From Bacteroidales bacterium UBA1205 (lineage in GTDB: Bacteria > Bacteroidota > Bacteroidia > Bacteroidales > WCHB1-69): a stretch of 64,000 nt of DNA. The position numbers and the translations under genes are program-made. This document shows, piece by piece, positions 16,124 through 24,864 of the stretch. The stretch is from assembly GCA_002309615.1 (NCBI GenBank), contig DBXT01000042.1, positions 62,001-126,000 on the forward strand, read 5' to 3'. The notes under the pieces were generated by a model. That model was not told the DNA's origin, did not search any database, and saw nothing but the letters and a program-made list of their open reading frames with translations. How positions within the stretch are numbered: position 1 is the stretch's first letter; each line of letters opens with the position of its first letter.

Positions 16124-17064
16124 TGAAACATATCAATCACAAAACAGGATTATACATACTTTTGATTTTCTCCATGATATTTTGGGGAACTTCTTATGTT
16201 TTCACTAAAATAGTGCTTCCCTGCACCAATCCTATAACACTGATATTCACCAGATTAATCATATCTTCTACCATGTTATGGCTGATAATAGGATTATTTA
16301 AACGGAAAGAAAAAATAGCCAAATCGGATTGGAAATACATTATCGCATTGTCATTTTTTGAACCCTTTCTATATTTTATAGGCGAAACCTATGCATTGGA
16401 AAGAGTGAGTCCGGTGATAGTTTCTCCGGTGATAGCCACCATTCCTGTATTTACAGCCTTGGTCATGACCACCTTTTATCATGTAAAATTATCCAAATTA
16501 AATATGGTCGGCATATTTTTTTCATTTTTCGGGGTGGTGTTTATGATCAGCAACAAAAACATGCAGATAGATGTTGATGGCTACGGATTGTTACTCCTTT
16601 TGCTGGCTGTGATGTCATCGGTGGGCTACGGCCTAATGATAACCAAACTATCCGGAAAAATAAATGCCATGCTGCTCATAGCATTGCAAAACACCATAGG
16701 TATTTTCTTGTTTCTTCCGTTGTGGCTGTTTTGGGGAGAACCCATTACCTACAGCCATTTGCTCACCACGCCGTGGATAAACTTATCCCCGACCATTGTT
16801 TTTTGGCTTTGTGTACTGATATTGGCCATATTTTCATCTTCACTGGCTTTTATGTTTTATTCCATGGCTGTAGCCAAGATCGGCATTTCAAGAGCTGCTG
16901 TTTTTACCAATCTTATCCCTATTTTTACGGCTATCACCGCTTATTTTCTTACAGGAGAGATACTCTCACCCTTAAAAATGACAGGCATACTTATCATCAT
17001 TACCGGAGTTATTCTCACCCAATCGGAGAAAGCGGGTAACAAAAAGCACACAAGTACGTTATAA
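16123..17064 (+). CDS. EamA/DMT-family transporter
   Basis: 313 residues with about ten hydrophobic helices in two EamA repeats. The first repeat begins with IFWGTSYVFTK, and the second half has ISRAAVFTNLIPIFTAITAYFLTGE, the characteristic proline-rich helix before the last segment. The family exports or imports small metabolites such as amino acids and nucleotide precursors across the inner membrane; the substrate here is unknown. It is coupled to RNase H1 by a TAATG overlap and is probably the last strongly linked gene of the panB run. Confidence 0.92.
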   Translation: MKHINHKTGLYILLIFSMIFWGTSYVFTKIVLPCTNPITLIFTRLIISSTMLWLIIGLFKRKEKIAKSDWKYIIALSFFEPFLYFIGETYALERVSPVIVSPVIATIPVFTALVMTTFYHVKLSKLNMVGIFFSFFGVVFMISNKNMQIDVDGYGLLLLLLAVMSSVGYGLMITKLSGKINAMLLIALQNTIGIFLFLPLWLFWGEPITYSHLLTTPWINLSPTIVFWLCVLILAIFSSSLAFMFYSMAVAKIGISRAAVFTNLIPIFTAITAYFLTGEILSPLKMTGILIIITGVILTQSEKAGNKKHTSTL

Positions 17065-17077
17065 AAAAATATAATTG

Positions 17078-17607
17078 ATGAAAAAAAGTTTATACTTTAT
17101 ATGTTATTTTTATTGAGTAATATATTTTATACACAATATTCATATAGTCAAATAATTGAAGAAAAGCCCAAATTTATTCCCCGCATTAAAGTATTAAAAA
17201 ATGATACTATCTATATTTACAAACTAAATATAAACGAAAATGATAGTTTAATAGAATCTGTAGAAGTATCTCAAATTTTTATAAAATACACCTCAAAAAA
17301 ATGGGTAGGATTTGATAAATACGGCTATATTACTATAAGTAAATTTATGCGAATAAAGAAACATTCATCAGATTATAATCTATTTTCTAAACAAATATTT
17401 ATTCCGGATGCAGAGGTACAAAAAAAGAAATCCATAACATACAACAAGAATGCAGACATAGAACATTATTATGTTCATATATTAGGAGGAATAACATATT
17501 CCGCGCTCACAAAAAAAAGAAGTTTGCGCAAGAGAAAAAAAGATGAGATAATGATTAATGAAATTATAAGTCGGTATAATCATTATTTTTCTAATGCTCA
17601 ATTATAA
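17078..17607 (+). CDS. Exported protein of unknown function, 5' end possibly frameshifted
   Basis: Most of the frame runs from an ATG at 17101 (168 residues, signal-like start ending YSYSQ). However, an ATG at 17078 followed by seven A bases reads MKKSLYFICYFY and stops. With one more A it would read MKKKFILY and join the main frame, giving a perfect Lys-rich signal peptide. The A-run at 17081-17087 is therefore a likely slippage site, a true mutation or a sequencing error. The mature part is Lys- and Ile-rich, with no recognised domain. It follows the transporter by 13 bases. Confidence 0.5.
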
Positions 17608-17622
17608 TATTGAAAATTTGAC

Positions 17623-17630
17623 TATCTTTG
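17623..17630 (+). promoter_or_regulatory. -7 box TATCTTTG upstream of a small exported protein gene
   Basis: TATCTTTG lies 85 bases before the start codon at 17716, giving a leader of about 80 bases. No structure was recognised in the leader beyond a strong ribosome-binding site. Confidence 0.55.
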
Positions 17631-17701
17631 TATGTTTGATTTCAATATCCTCTTGTCAAAGACATGGCTAATATAAGATTATTTTTATACAATTAAAAAC
17701 A

Positions 17702-17707
17702 GAAAGG
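17702..17707 (+). promoter_or_regulatory. Ribosome binding site AAGGAG
   Basis: AAAGGAG stands about 9 bases before the ATG at 17716. Good Shine-Dalgarno sequences are unusual in Bacteroidota, and this one supports the chosen start. Confidence 0.5.
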
Positions 17708-17715
17708 AGTGTTCT

Positions 17716-18216
17716 ATGGTATTAATAAAGCGTTTTTCTTTATTGATAATTTTACTCATGGCTACCATTACCCTTAAATCCCAAACCATTTCCTATACAT
17801 ATCATTTATTCATGGAAGATGGTTGCACTGTGGAATATACGCCAACCATTGTGAATGATACGATATATATAGTGGTTTGCATTAAATCAGAGCATTTAGT
17901 ATTTGGCGAAAACCCGACTTTTTCGGTGCGTTTTTTCGACGACAAGGTATTACAACTTTATGGACAAAAAATCAGCGATAATACTCAACATGGAGGTATT
18001 TTTATAAGTAATTTTCTTGTTCCAACCACACAACACAAAACTATTGCGTGTTTTATGGTAACAGATGAACAAATGGCAATGTTTGCAAATGGTATTGCTA
18101 AAATCAGATTGAGTACTTTTCCAATCTTACATGAACGTATATTCAAAAGAGATAAAATCGGATTCCCATTATTTGAAAGTTACCGCAGTATAGCAGCCAA
18201 AGTAAAAAAATTTTAA
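17716..18216 (+). CDS. Small exported protein of unknown function
   Basis: 166 residues with a clear signal peptide (MVLIKRFSLLIILLMATI.., cleavage near LKSQ). The mature part is beta-rich with an alternating pattern (YTPTIVNDTIYIVVCIKSEH), consistent with a single extracytoplasmic sandwich domain. No lipobox, catalytic motif or T9SS tail. It has its own promoter and a Shine-Dalgarno sequence and is closed by a strong terminator at 18251. I recognise no family. Confidence 0.7.
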   Translation: MVLIKRFSLLIILLMATITLKSQTISYTYHLFMEDGCTVEYTPTIVNDTIYIVVCIKSEHLVFGENPTFSVRFFDDKVLQLYGQKISDNTQHGGIFISNFLVPTTQHKTIACFMVTDEQMAMFANGIAKIRLSTFPILHERIFKRDKIGFPLFESYRSIAAKVKKF

Positions 18217-18250
18217 CCCGACATGTTACGCATATCAATCAAATAATACA

Positions 18251-18283
18251 AAAAAGAGAAAAGAGGCTGTCTTTTCTCTTTTT
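18251..18283. terminator. Bidirectional intrinsic terminator
   Basis: A 13-bp perfect stem (AAAAAGAGAAAAG, loop AGGCTGT) ends in a T-run, with an A-run on the other side. It serves both the small exported gene (plus) and ksgA (minus). Confidence 0.85.
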
Positions 18284-18306
18284 TGCATAAAACACTATTG
18301 TAATTA

Positions 18307-19071
18307 CTATTTACAATGTTGTGCAAGCAGAACAAATTCTTGAACACTAAGCGATTCCGGCCTTCGTTCAAAAATGGGATCAGCCATGAAGGTCTCTTCG
18401 AAATTCATGCCTTTAAGTGAATTCCTAAGCATTTTACGTCTTTGGTTAAAAGCGGTTTTCACTATGTTTTTAAACATTGTTTCGTCACAATCCAAGTGCT
18501 GCACTTTATTGCGAGTTAAACGAATCACTGCCGATTTTACTTTCGGTGGCGGATTAAACACATGTTCAGGCACGGTGAACAAATATTCAATATCGTAATA
18601 AGCCTGCAACAATACGCTCAAGATACCATAATCCTTATTCCCCGGCAAAGAAGCTATTCTAACAGCTACCTCTTTTTGAAACATGCCGACCACTTCCGGC
18701 ACTTTGTCTTTCTCGTCAAGAATTTTGAAGAGAATTTGAGAGGATATGTTATAAGGAAAATTGCCGATAACGGCAAATGGCTGCGAAAAAATTTTGTCAA
18801 AATCCATTTTCAAAAAGTTTTCTTGCCAAATTCTGCCGCAAAGTTGTGGCAGGTGTTGCTCCAGATAGGCAACCGATTCAGGGTCAATTTCCACCACATG
18901 CACATTGTATTCCGGATGTTCCGATAGTATGCCGGTGAGCACACCCATACCCGGTCCCACTTCCAATATATCGGGATACAATCCGCCAAGGCTATCCACT
19001 ATTCTACGAGCTATGGATAAATCGGTGAGAAAATGCTGTCCTAAATGTTTCTTTGCCCTTACTTCGTTCAT
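18307..19071 (-). CDS. ksgA: 16S rRNA dimethyladenosine transferase
   Basis: 254 residues from the ATG at 19071, which places MNEVRAKKHLGQHFL at the N terminus as in homologues; the ATG at 19113 would overlap the upstream gene. It dimethylates two adjacent adenines in helix 45 of 16S rRNA (A1518/A1519) during 30S maturation. Motifs are LGQHFLTD, the SAM-binding LEVGPGMGVLTG and the catalytic NFPYNIS. C-terminal RRKMLRNSL is also conserved. It follows the carboxylase gene by 29 bases on the same strand. Confidence 0.96.
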   Translation of the reverse strand: MNEVRAKKHLGQHFLTDLSIARRIVDSLGGLYPDILEVGPGMGVLTGILSEHPEYNVHVVEIDPESVAYLEQHLPQLCGRIWQENFLKMDFDKIFSQPFAVIGNFPYNISSQILFKILDEKDKVPEVVGMFQKEVAVRIASLPGNKDYGILSVLLQAYYDIEYLFTVPEHVFNPPPKVKSAVIRLTRNKVQHLDCDETMFKNIVKTAFNQRRKMLRNSLKGMNFEETFMADPIFERRPESLSVQEFVLLAQHCK

Positions 19072-19100
19072 CCAACGGAAACAAATACAGAATTTAGTAT

Positions 19101-20888
19101 TTATTGTATCCAAGCAATAATTTCCCCTTTGCTTACTTTGGCACCTTGTTTAACACAAGTGTCTATCAATTTACCGCTCACGGGTGCTGTTACTTCTTCC
19201 ATGCCGTAAAAGGCTGATACGGATGCAAAATAATCCCCTTGTTTGTATTCTTTTCCCGGTTGCGGGGCCACCGACTTGTCGGTAAAGTCGGCTTCCCAGA
19301 TGAGGGTTCCGCTCACAGGGGCCAAAACAGGTGTGGCATTGGGATATTTATCAGAGATATAGGCCAGACAACGCTCCGCTTGTTCCTCTTTGGACAGCGG
19401 TGCCGCCAGTGCTTGTGCTTTGGCTTTTTCTTCTCGTATTTTGGCTAAATCTTCTTCAAAACGTTTTTTGGCAATGCCGGACTTATAATCTCGGTATTGT
19501 CTGTCGTGCATAGCCAGTTCAAACAATTCTTCATCATCTTGACCATAATCCCATCCATTTTCGTCCATCTCTTTTCGATATACATCCAATTGGTCTTCTA
19601 CCGCATCATGAGGAGTGCCTGTATAGAATTCAAGATTTTGTGCTTTTGCCAATTCTATTATCTCGGGAGCCAATGTTCCGGGAAGTTTACCGTTTTTACC
19701 CAATATCATATTCCAACTATCCTTGTCTATTTGTGAAAAACGAGGTTTACCGTTGGCTAAGCTATAGATATTCATCAATGCTATGTTCTTTACATATTGG
19801 CTGAATGGCGTTACCAAAGGAGGATTACCCAACATAGGCCATATATGTTCCACCTCTTGGAACAATTGTACCAAAAGGTTGTCTATAGATACTTCCGGCT
19901 TGTTGTTCTTACGCAAAGCGGCATTTATGGCAACATGCATTCCTTGTAAATCCGACATCATAGAGCCCATCATACCTCCCGGCAAGCCGCAACCGACCAA
20001 TAAGGAGGTGGATATTTTGTTGCGTGGATTAATAAAATCGCCTAAAAAATCATCCATGAAAGATTGGGTAAGGCTACGTGCCTCCATATAAGCATCCATA
20101 TTGATATCGGCAACGGTGAATCCTGCATCTTTAAGCATAGCCCTGATAGTTATCACATCGGGATGCACCATGCCCCAGGAAAGCGGTTCCATGGCTACAT
20201 CTATATAGTCGGCACCGGCACGGGCCACTTCCAAGGTGGAAGCTACCGAAAATCCGGGACCGCTGTGTCCGTGATATTGAACAAGAATATGCGGATACTT
20301 TTTCTTTATTTCGTATACCAATTTTCCCAACGTAACGGGACGTCCTACTCCTGCCATATCTTTTAAGCATATTTCGTCTGCTCCGTATTCCACCAATTTA
20401 TCCACCACACCCATATAGTATTCCACAGTGTGTATGGGAGAATGAGTAATGCTTAATGCCGCTTGCGATATCATACCGGCTTCTTTGGCATATTTAATGG
20501 ATAATTCCAAATTACGATGGTCGTTCAAGCCGCAAAAAGAACGCATAATATCCACACCTTGCGCTTTTTTCACTTTCGCCATCAATCGGCGAACATCGGC
20601 AGGCACAGGATACATGCGTATGCCGTTGAGGGCTCGTTCAAGCATGTGTGTTTGGATGCCTGCTTGGTTAAAAGGCTTGGTCCATTCTCTTACCGCCTTG
20701 TTAGGATTTTCACCATATAAAAGATTTACCTGCTCAAATGCTCCTCCGTTGGTCTCTATACGAGCAAAACATCCCATGTCTATAATCACCGGGGCAATTT
20801 TCACAAGTTGGTCTACACGTGGCTGATATTTACCCGAAGATTGCCACATGTCTCTATATACTAAACTGAATTTAACTTCTCTTCCCAT
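19101..20888 (-). CDS. Carboxyltransferase (pyruvate carboxylase B / oxaloacetate decarboxylase alpha-like) with degenerate biotin domain
   Basis: 595 residues from the ATG at 20888, chosen over the one at 20918 because homologues begin near REVKFSLVYRDMWQSSG. The TIM-barrel carboxyltransferase domain (1-300) carries metal and substrate motifs such as CLKDMAG and QYHGHSGPGF. A conserved PYC_OADA region follows, then an Ala/Lys/Glu-rich linker and a C-terminal lipoyl/biotin-like domain. In that domain the usual EAMKM is replaced by SAFYGMEE, so the biotinylated Lys is missing. Either it works with a separate biotin carrier or it has another role. No other carboxylase subunit genes are nearby. 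A promoter box lies upstream. Confidence 0.85.
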   Translation of the reverse strand: MGREVKFSLVYRDMWQSSGKYQPRVDQLVKIAPVIIDMGCFARIETNGGAFEQVNLLYGENPNKAVREWTKPFNQAGIQTHMLERALNGIRMYPVPADVRRLMAKVKKAQGVDIMRSFCGLNDHRNLELSIKYAKEAGMISQAALSITHSPIHTVEYYMGVVDKLVEYGADEICLKDMAGVGRPVTLGKLVYEIKKKYPHILVQYHGHSGPGFSVASTLEVARAGADYIDVAMEPLSWGMVHPDVITIRAMLKDAGFTVADINMDAYMEARSLTQSFMDDFLGDFINPRNKISTSLLVGCGLPGGMMGSMMSDLQGMHVAINAALRKNNKPEVSIDNLLVQLFQEVEHIWPMLGNPPLVTPFSQYVKNIALMNIYSLANGKPRFSQIDKDSWNMILGKNGKLPGTLAPEIIELAKAQNLEFYTGTPHDAVEDQLDVYRKEMDENGWDYGQDDEELFELAMHDRQYRDYKSGIAKKRFEEDLAKIREEKAKAQALAAPLSKEEQAERCLAYISDKYPNATPVLAPVSGTLIWEADFTDKSVAPQPGKEYKQGDYFASVSAFYGMEEVTAPVSGKLIDTCVKQGAKVSKGEIIAWIQ

Positions 20889-20906
20889 GTTATTAAAAAA
20901 TTTGTG

Positions 20907-20914
20907 CAAATATA
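20907..20914 (-). promoter_or_regulatory. -7 box TATATTTG (extended TGG) for the carboxyltransferase-ksgA operon
   Basis: CAAATATA on the plus strand reads TATATTTG on the minus strand, preceded by ATGG. It lies about 20 bases before the start codon at 20888. Confidence 0.6.
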
Positions 20915-21054
20915 CCATAATTCCTCATATATTTGCACTTTTATTAAAAAAAATTAGTACCTAATTTTCAAACACTTAGCAAATAAAATAATTTTTAGTA
21001 TCTATAAAAATATGCTATAAAATCTCATTTGGCGGATAATTCATTATGAAATGA

Positions 21055-21062
21055 TACCTTTG
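21055..21062 (+). promoter_or_regulatory. -7 box TACCTTTG (extended TGA)
   Basis: AAATGATACCTTTG precedes the exported-protein gene at 21091. A TTTG at 21028-21031 is 23 bases upstream, longer than ideal. Confidence 0.6.
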
Positions 21063-21090
21063 CAAATGAAAAAACAAAAAAAAACAGACA

Positions 21091-21762
21091 ATGAGAACAC
21101 ATTATATGCAGATAAAAAATATTCGTGGCAAAAGAATAATGATTTTATTGTTTTTATGTTGCTCCGTGCTATATGCACAAGCTCAAAACTCCGATAATGA
21201 AACAATTGCATATAAATATGTTTCAAGTGTTTACCCTTATGTCACTAAACATATTCCCCAATGCATGACCTACAACAGAATATACACCTATGTGGACCAA
21301 AACGTGTGTATTAATAAATACGTAGGCGATGAGTATGTACTCTACACTTATGTTTTAGCGGGAGAAGATGTAGAACACCAAATTGTGGTATCGGGAACAT
21401 CGATAGACAAAAGAACGGAACATTTCCACCGTAACCCTGAGGCTGTTCCTCATACTTTAAAACCCACTAAAAAGACCAAATTAATAGCCGGACAAAAAGT
21501 GCAAAAATACATATGGAGACTGGGTAATGCCAAAAACGGAGGGAATTTCATTATATGGATCAGTGCATTGGACTGCACACCGCCTATGGATGTACCTGAC
21601 AATTTGGGGCTGCATAAACTGATAATGGCCGAGCAATACAAAAACAACAGCAAGCAAATCATATCCATTACCACTCAATATGTAATTACTCCCGAACTAT
21701 TGCAAGCATGTAGGGAGAACAGCATCAACAATACCGATATTGATGAAATATTTAAGGAATAG
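21091..21762 (+). CDS. Exported protein of unknown function
   Basis: 223 residues. The hydrophobic signal lies at residues 16-32 (IMILLFLCCSVLYAQAQ) after a long charged N-region, so translation may instead begin at an internal ATG (for example 21106 or 21139). The mature part contains several Tyr-rich strands and a helical C terminus (PELLQACRENSINNTDIDEIF). No lipobox, no catalytic signature, no family recognised. It is single-gene, with its own promoter, and converges with the membrane protein gene with a one-base gap between stops. Confidence 0.65.
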   Translation: MRTHYMQIKNIRGKRIMILLFLCCSVLYAQAQNSDNETIAYKYVSSVYPYVTKHIPQCMTYNRIYTYVDQNVCINKYVGDEYVLYTYVLAGEDVEHQIVVSGTSIDKRTEHFHRNPEAVPHTLKPTKKTKLIAGQKVQKYIWRLGNAKNGGNFIIWISALDCTPPMDVPDNLGLHKLIMAEQYKNNSKQIISITTQYVITPELLQACRENSINNTDIDEIFKE

Positions 21763-21763
21763 T

Positions 21764-23026
21764 TTAGTGCCGTCTGAGAAAATTATGATTTAGCCTGTCG
21801 AAAAAATCCCAGTTCACGATAGAGGCTAAAGCCATAAACCAAGCCATCACACTGACCATTTGCAATCGATAGGTGAACCAATAATGCAGATAAGAATGGT
21901 TGGCTATGCAAAAATACCAAGCATAAGGCAACAAACTGATCAGTAAAAACAAAAGCATCGGTTTGATACCCTTTTTATTAAAACGAAAAACAGACAATAA
22001 AAGCAATATTATCAATACTATAACTATACCTTCCCATGACGGCAAGTTTATATTGGCCATGACGGCATCCCAACGGTTGAAATCCTCCAAATCACCCATA
22101 CGATGGGTTACCTGTTGAGTAGCATCCCTGAATACATTTATTGAACTTGCCATTGAGGCAATAAACCATTTACTGCTCCATGTCAGACCATAAGCCGCCA
22201 TCCAACTAATACCGCAAATACTTATTTGAAATATACTCCGTGCCCATGCTTGGTGCTCTACCCTATTTTTATGAACAAAAAGATAAATACACAAAGGCAA
22301 ACCAAATGTAAGCAAGGGGGTTGTAAGTAAATCAAAAAAAGCGGTAAATGAGCCTATCATAAACAAAACAAAAGCAAAATCGGAATAATTTTTTTCCGGA
22401 TTACACGCCATTATGCACCCTATTAATGATAATACTAATACAGGGAAAAATTGTATGGACAATTGCATTACAAATCCATATAGCAATAAAAACGGCATAA
22501 AAAAAAGCATACAGGACATCCAACCCGAAACACGCCATATGCGAAACGTGGTCCATATCAACAACAGCATACTTGTTGCAAAAAAGATAAAACGCAATAA
22601 AGTATAATTGGTAAAAAACAATAAAACTCTCATTAAAAATGTGCTTCCGTGCCAATAGCGGGGATAGGCATAATTTGGCCCTTTATATTGACTCATTGCT
22701 AACATACGAAGGTTATCGCACATAGCACCTTCTTCTTTTGAATAGCTTGGCAACATCATACTATGCCATACCTGCTTAGGATTGCTATTCCACACCTGGC
22801 TAAGTATCAACGCATCGGTGAAATTATCCATTTGGCATTCCGGACCGGAAAAAACAACGTGGGGATAATCTTCAACAAGCTTGCCTTTGTCCAAACTTTC
22901 TACAATATGCTCATGCACGGGGGCAGATGGCAATATGCAGGCGATAAATGCAAAAGCAAGATATATTGCAATAAGCAAGAAAAAAGTTTTTGTATATTTA
23001 ACACACACACACGCTAAACCTTGCAT
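21764..23026 (-). CDS. Polytopic membrane protein, probable GT-C-type glycosyltransferase
   Basis: 420 residues with about ten hydrophobic helices and a large periplasmic loop between the first two (about residues 35-125). The loop contains acidic and aromatic residues (QMDNFTDALILSQVW, YAYPRYWHG), reminiscent of lipid-sugar-dependent GT-C enzymes. It starts three bases after a GT2 gene of the polyprenyl-phosphate sugar synthase type, and such pairs usually make a lipid-linked sugar and then transfer it across the membrane. The family assignment is inferred from topology and context only; no characteristic DXD or EXD motif was pinned down. Confidence 0.6.
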   Translation of the reverse strand: MQGLACVCVKYTKTFFLLIAIYLAFAFIACILPSAPVHEHIVESLDKGKLVEDYPHVVFSGPECQMDNFTDALILSQVWNSNPKQVWHSMMLPSYSKEEGAMCDNLRMLAMSQYKGPNYAYPRYWHGSTFLMRVLLFFTNYTLLRFIFFATSMLLLIWTTFRIWRVSGWMSCMLFFMPFLLLYGFVMQLSIQFFPVLVLSLIGCIMACNPEKNYSDFAFVLFMIGSFTAFFDLLTTPLLTFGLPLCIYLFVHKNRVEHQAWARSIFQISICGISWMAAYGLTWSSKWFIASMASSINVFRDATQQVTHRMGDLEDFNRWDAVMANINLPSWEGIVIVLIILLLLSVFRFNKKGIKPMLLFLLISLLPYAWYFCIANHSYLHYWFTYRLQMVSVMAWFMALASIVNWDFFDRLNHNFLRRH

Positions 23027-23029
23027 GTT

Positions 23030-23941
23030 CTATTTAAAATTAATAAGTTTCAGCTCATACGACTTTCTGTCTTTGATGATAATCACATCCAAACACAAAC
23101 CCGTAAACAAAGACTGCAGAGAGGCCAGCCCGCAAAACATGGAGACAATAAGTGTAGGAAAACGTGGCACCAAACCTGTTCGCAGATATTCGGTAAATAC
23201 AGGATAAAACAACACTACAGACATTACTGCTAAAAATAATGCCAACCAAGAAAAGAAACGCAAAGGGCGATATTCCTTATATAGCATGAATATAGTTTTT
23301 ATCACTTTCCAACCATCACTAAAAGTATTGAGTTTGGAAACACTTCCATGAGGGCGATTCCGATAATGTATAGGTATTTCCTTTATACGGAACCGCTTAT
23401 CTAATGCATGTATCGTCATTTCCGTCTCTATTTCAAAATTGGGGGACATCACAGGAAACAATTTAACAAATCTACGACTAAAAGCCCTGTAGCCTGTCAT
23501 GATATCATGAATATCAGTATGCCAGAAACGTCTTATGATAAAACGAACAAAACGATTGCCCGTATTATGAAAAGGTCGCTTGTTCTCTTTGAAATAGGTG
23601 GAAGATAGTCTATCTCCTATAGCCATATCCACACCATCATGAACCACGGCATTGATAAGTTCTCTTGCATGCTCTGCAGGATATGTATCATCCCCGTCCA
23701 CCATGAGATATACATCTGCCTCCACTTCGCGAAACATACGACGTATAACATTGCCTTTGCCCTGCATGGGCTCACTGCGAAGCACAGCACCGGCAGATTC
23801 GGCAATTTCCGCCGTCCGGTCGGAAGAATTATTATTATATACATAAACGGTAGCTTCGGGTATTTCCTTTTGAAAATCGGCTATCACTTGAGCTATCGTA
23901 GATTCTTCATTATAACAAGGAATAAGAACAGCTATCTGCAT
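23030..23941 (-). CDS. GT2-family glycosyltransferase (polyprenyl-phosphate sugar synthase-like)
   Basis: 303 residues. The GT-A domain starts with AVLIPCYNEESTIAQVI, has the metal-binding DGDDTYPAE (near residue 80), and HDIMTGYRAFSRRFVKL. At the C terminus, two hydrophobic segments (~235-290) anchor it in the inner membrane. This arrangement matches DPM1/GtrB-like enzymes, which load a sugar on undecaprenyl phosphate. It is the first gene of a two-gene minus-strand unit with the polytopic protein. A promoter box lies 67 bases upstream. Sugar specificity unknown. Confidence 0.9.
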   Translation of the reverse strand: MQIAVLIPCYNEESTIAQVIADFQKEIPEATVYVYNNNSSDRTAEIAESAGAVLRSEPMQGKGNVIRRMFREVEADVYLMVDGDDTYPAEHARELINAVVHDGVDMAIGDRLSSTYFKENKRPFHNTGNRFVRFIIRRFWHTDIHDIMTGYRAFSRRFVKLFPVMSPNFEIETEMTIHALDKRFRIKEIPIHYRNRPHGSVSKLNTFSDGWKVIKTIFMLYKEYRPLRFFSWLALFLAVMSVVLFYPVFTEYLRTGLVPRFPTLIVSMFCGLASLQSLFTGLCLDVIIIKDRKSYELKLINFK

Positions 23942-24008
23942 ACAAGTATTTTTACGTGCTCTGCACTATTGGTAAATGTGCATACTAAATATTCAACATA
24001 TTACCATG

Positions 24009-24016
24009 CAAAGATA
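24009..24016 (-). promoter_or_regulatory. -7 box TATCTTTG for the GT2 gene
   Basis: CAAAGATA on the plus strand, read as TATCTTTG on the minus strand, gives a leader of about 60 bases before the GT2 start at 23941. Confidence 0.55.
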
Positions 24017-24086
24017 CAATTTTAGGACATATAAATTTATAGCGGATTATTTTTTGCTTATTTATGTTTTTTTTTCAAAAAAATGA

Positions 24087-24094
24087 TACCTTTG
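24087..24094 (+). promoter_or_regulatory. -7 box TACCTTTG (extended TGA) for rubrerythrin
   Basis: AAAAAAATGATACCTTTG: same A-tract plus TGn context as other boxes here. The leader to the start at 24198 is about 100 bases, with no recognised structure. Confidence 0.6.
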
Positions 24095-24197
24095 CACTTG
24101 CAATTATCGGGTTTCGCTCATCGTAGCAAACTTTATCAGATCGTTGCAAAACATTATAATAGTAATATGAAACAATAACCATAAAAACATTAAAGAT

Positions 24198-24746
24198 ATG
24201 AATAAAAAATTTATTTGCCCGATATGCGGATACGTGCACGAAGGCCCCACTGCTCCGGAAAGATGCCCTCAATGCAGACAAATTGTGGAATGGAAAGTGT
24301 TGGAAGAAAACGGTGCTCTTAATTTTGTCACAGAACACGAATTAGGCATAGGCAAGAAATCCAACGAAGAAATGATAAAAGATTTGAACGCTCATTTTAT
24401 GGGAGAAGCCACAGAAGTCGGCATGTATTTAGCCATGAGCCGTCAAGCCGACCGCGAAGGCTATCCTGAAATAGCAGAAGCTTTCAAACGCTATGCATGG
24501 GAAGAAGCTGAACATTGCGCTAAATTTGCAGAATTGCTCGGCGATGTAGTTTGGGATACTAAAACCAATTTGGAAAAACGTATGAATGCCGAAGCCGGAG
24601 CTTGTGAAGACAAAATGCGTATAGCCCGCATTGCCAAAGAAAACAATTGGGATGCAATACACGACACCGTTCACGAAATGGCAAAAGACGAAGCACGTCA
24701 CGGCAAAGGTTTTGAAGGACTATTCAACAGATATTTCAAAAAATAA
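24198..24746 (+). CDS. Reverse rubrerythrin (N-terminal rubredoxin, C-terminal ferritin-like diiron domain)
   Basis: 182 residues. Residues 1-35 form a rubredoxin-like centre with Cys7, Cys10, Cys23 and Cys26 (CPICGY...CPQC). The rest is a four-helix diiron domain with EATEVGMY, YAWEEAEHCAKF, and AKDEARHGKGF, supplying the EXXH iron ligands. Having rubredoxin first is the reverse of classic rubrerythrin. These enzymes reduce hydrogen peroxide (and sometimes oxygen) with NADH-derived electrons in anaerobes. It is monocistronic, with its own promoter and a strong terminator. The regulator is unknown; peroxide induction is common for the family. Confidence 0.93.
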   Translation: MNKKFICPICGYVHEGPTAPERCPQCRQIVEWKVLEENGALNFVTEHELGIGKKSNEEMIKDLNAHFMGEATEVGMYLAMSRQADREGYPEIAEAFKRYAWEEAEHCAKFAELLGDVVWDTKTNLEKRMNAEAGACEDKMRIARIAKENNWDAIHDTVHEMAKDEARHGKGFEGLFNRYFKK

Positions 24747-24768
24747 TCTGTTTTGAATATCGGAACAC

Positions 24769-24797
24769 AAAAGAGTGACGCCGTGCGTCACTCTTTT
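24769..24797. terminator. Intrinsic terminator after rubrerythrin
   Basis: A 13-bp perfect stem (AAAAGAGTGACGC) with loop CGT ends in TTTT. It stands 22 bases after the rubrerythrin stop. Confidence 0.9.
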
Positions 24798-24831
24798 ATT
24801 GTTTATTACTCATGGTAAACAAAAAAACAAC

Positions 24832-24839
24832 TACATTTG
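24832..24839 (+). promoter_or_regulatory. -7 box TACATTTG for the nitrilase-family gene
   Basis: TACATTTG lies 25 bases before the ATG at 24865, a usual distance in this window. Confidence 0.55.
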
Positions 24840-24864
24840 CATATTATAAAAACATTAAAGCGAT

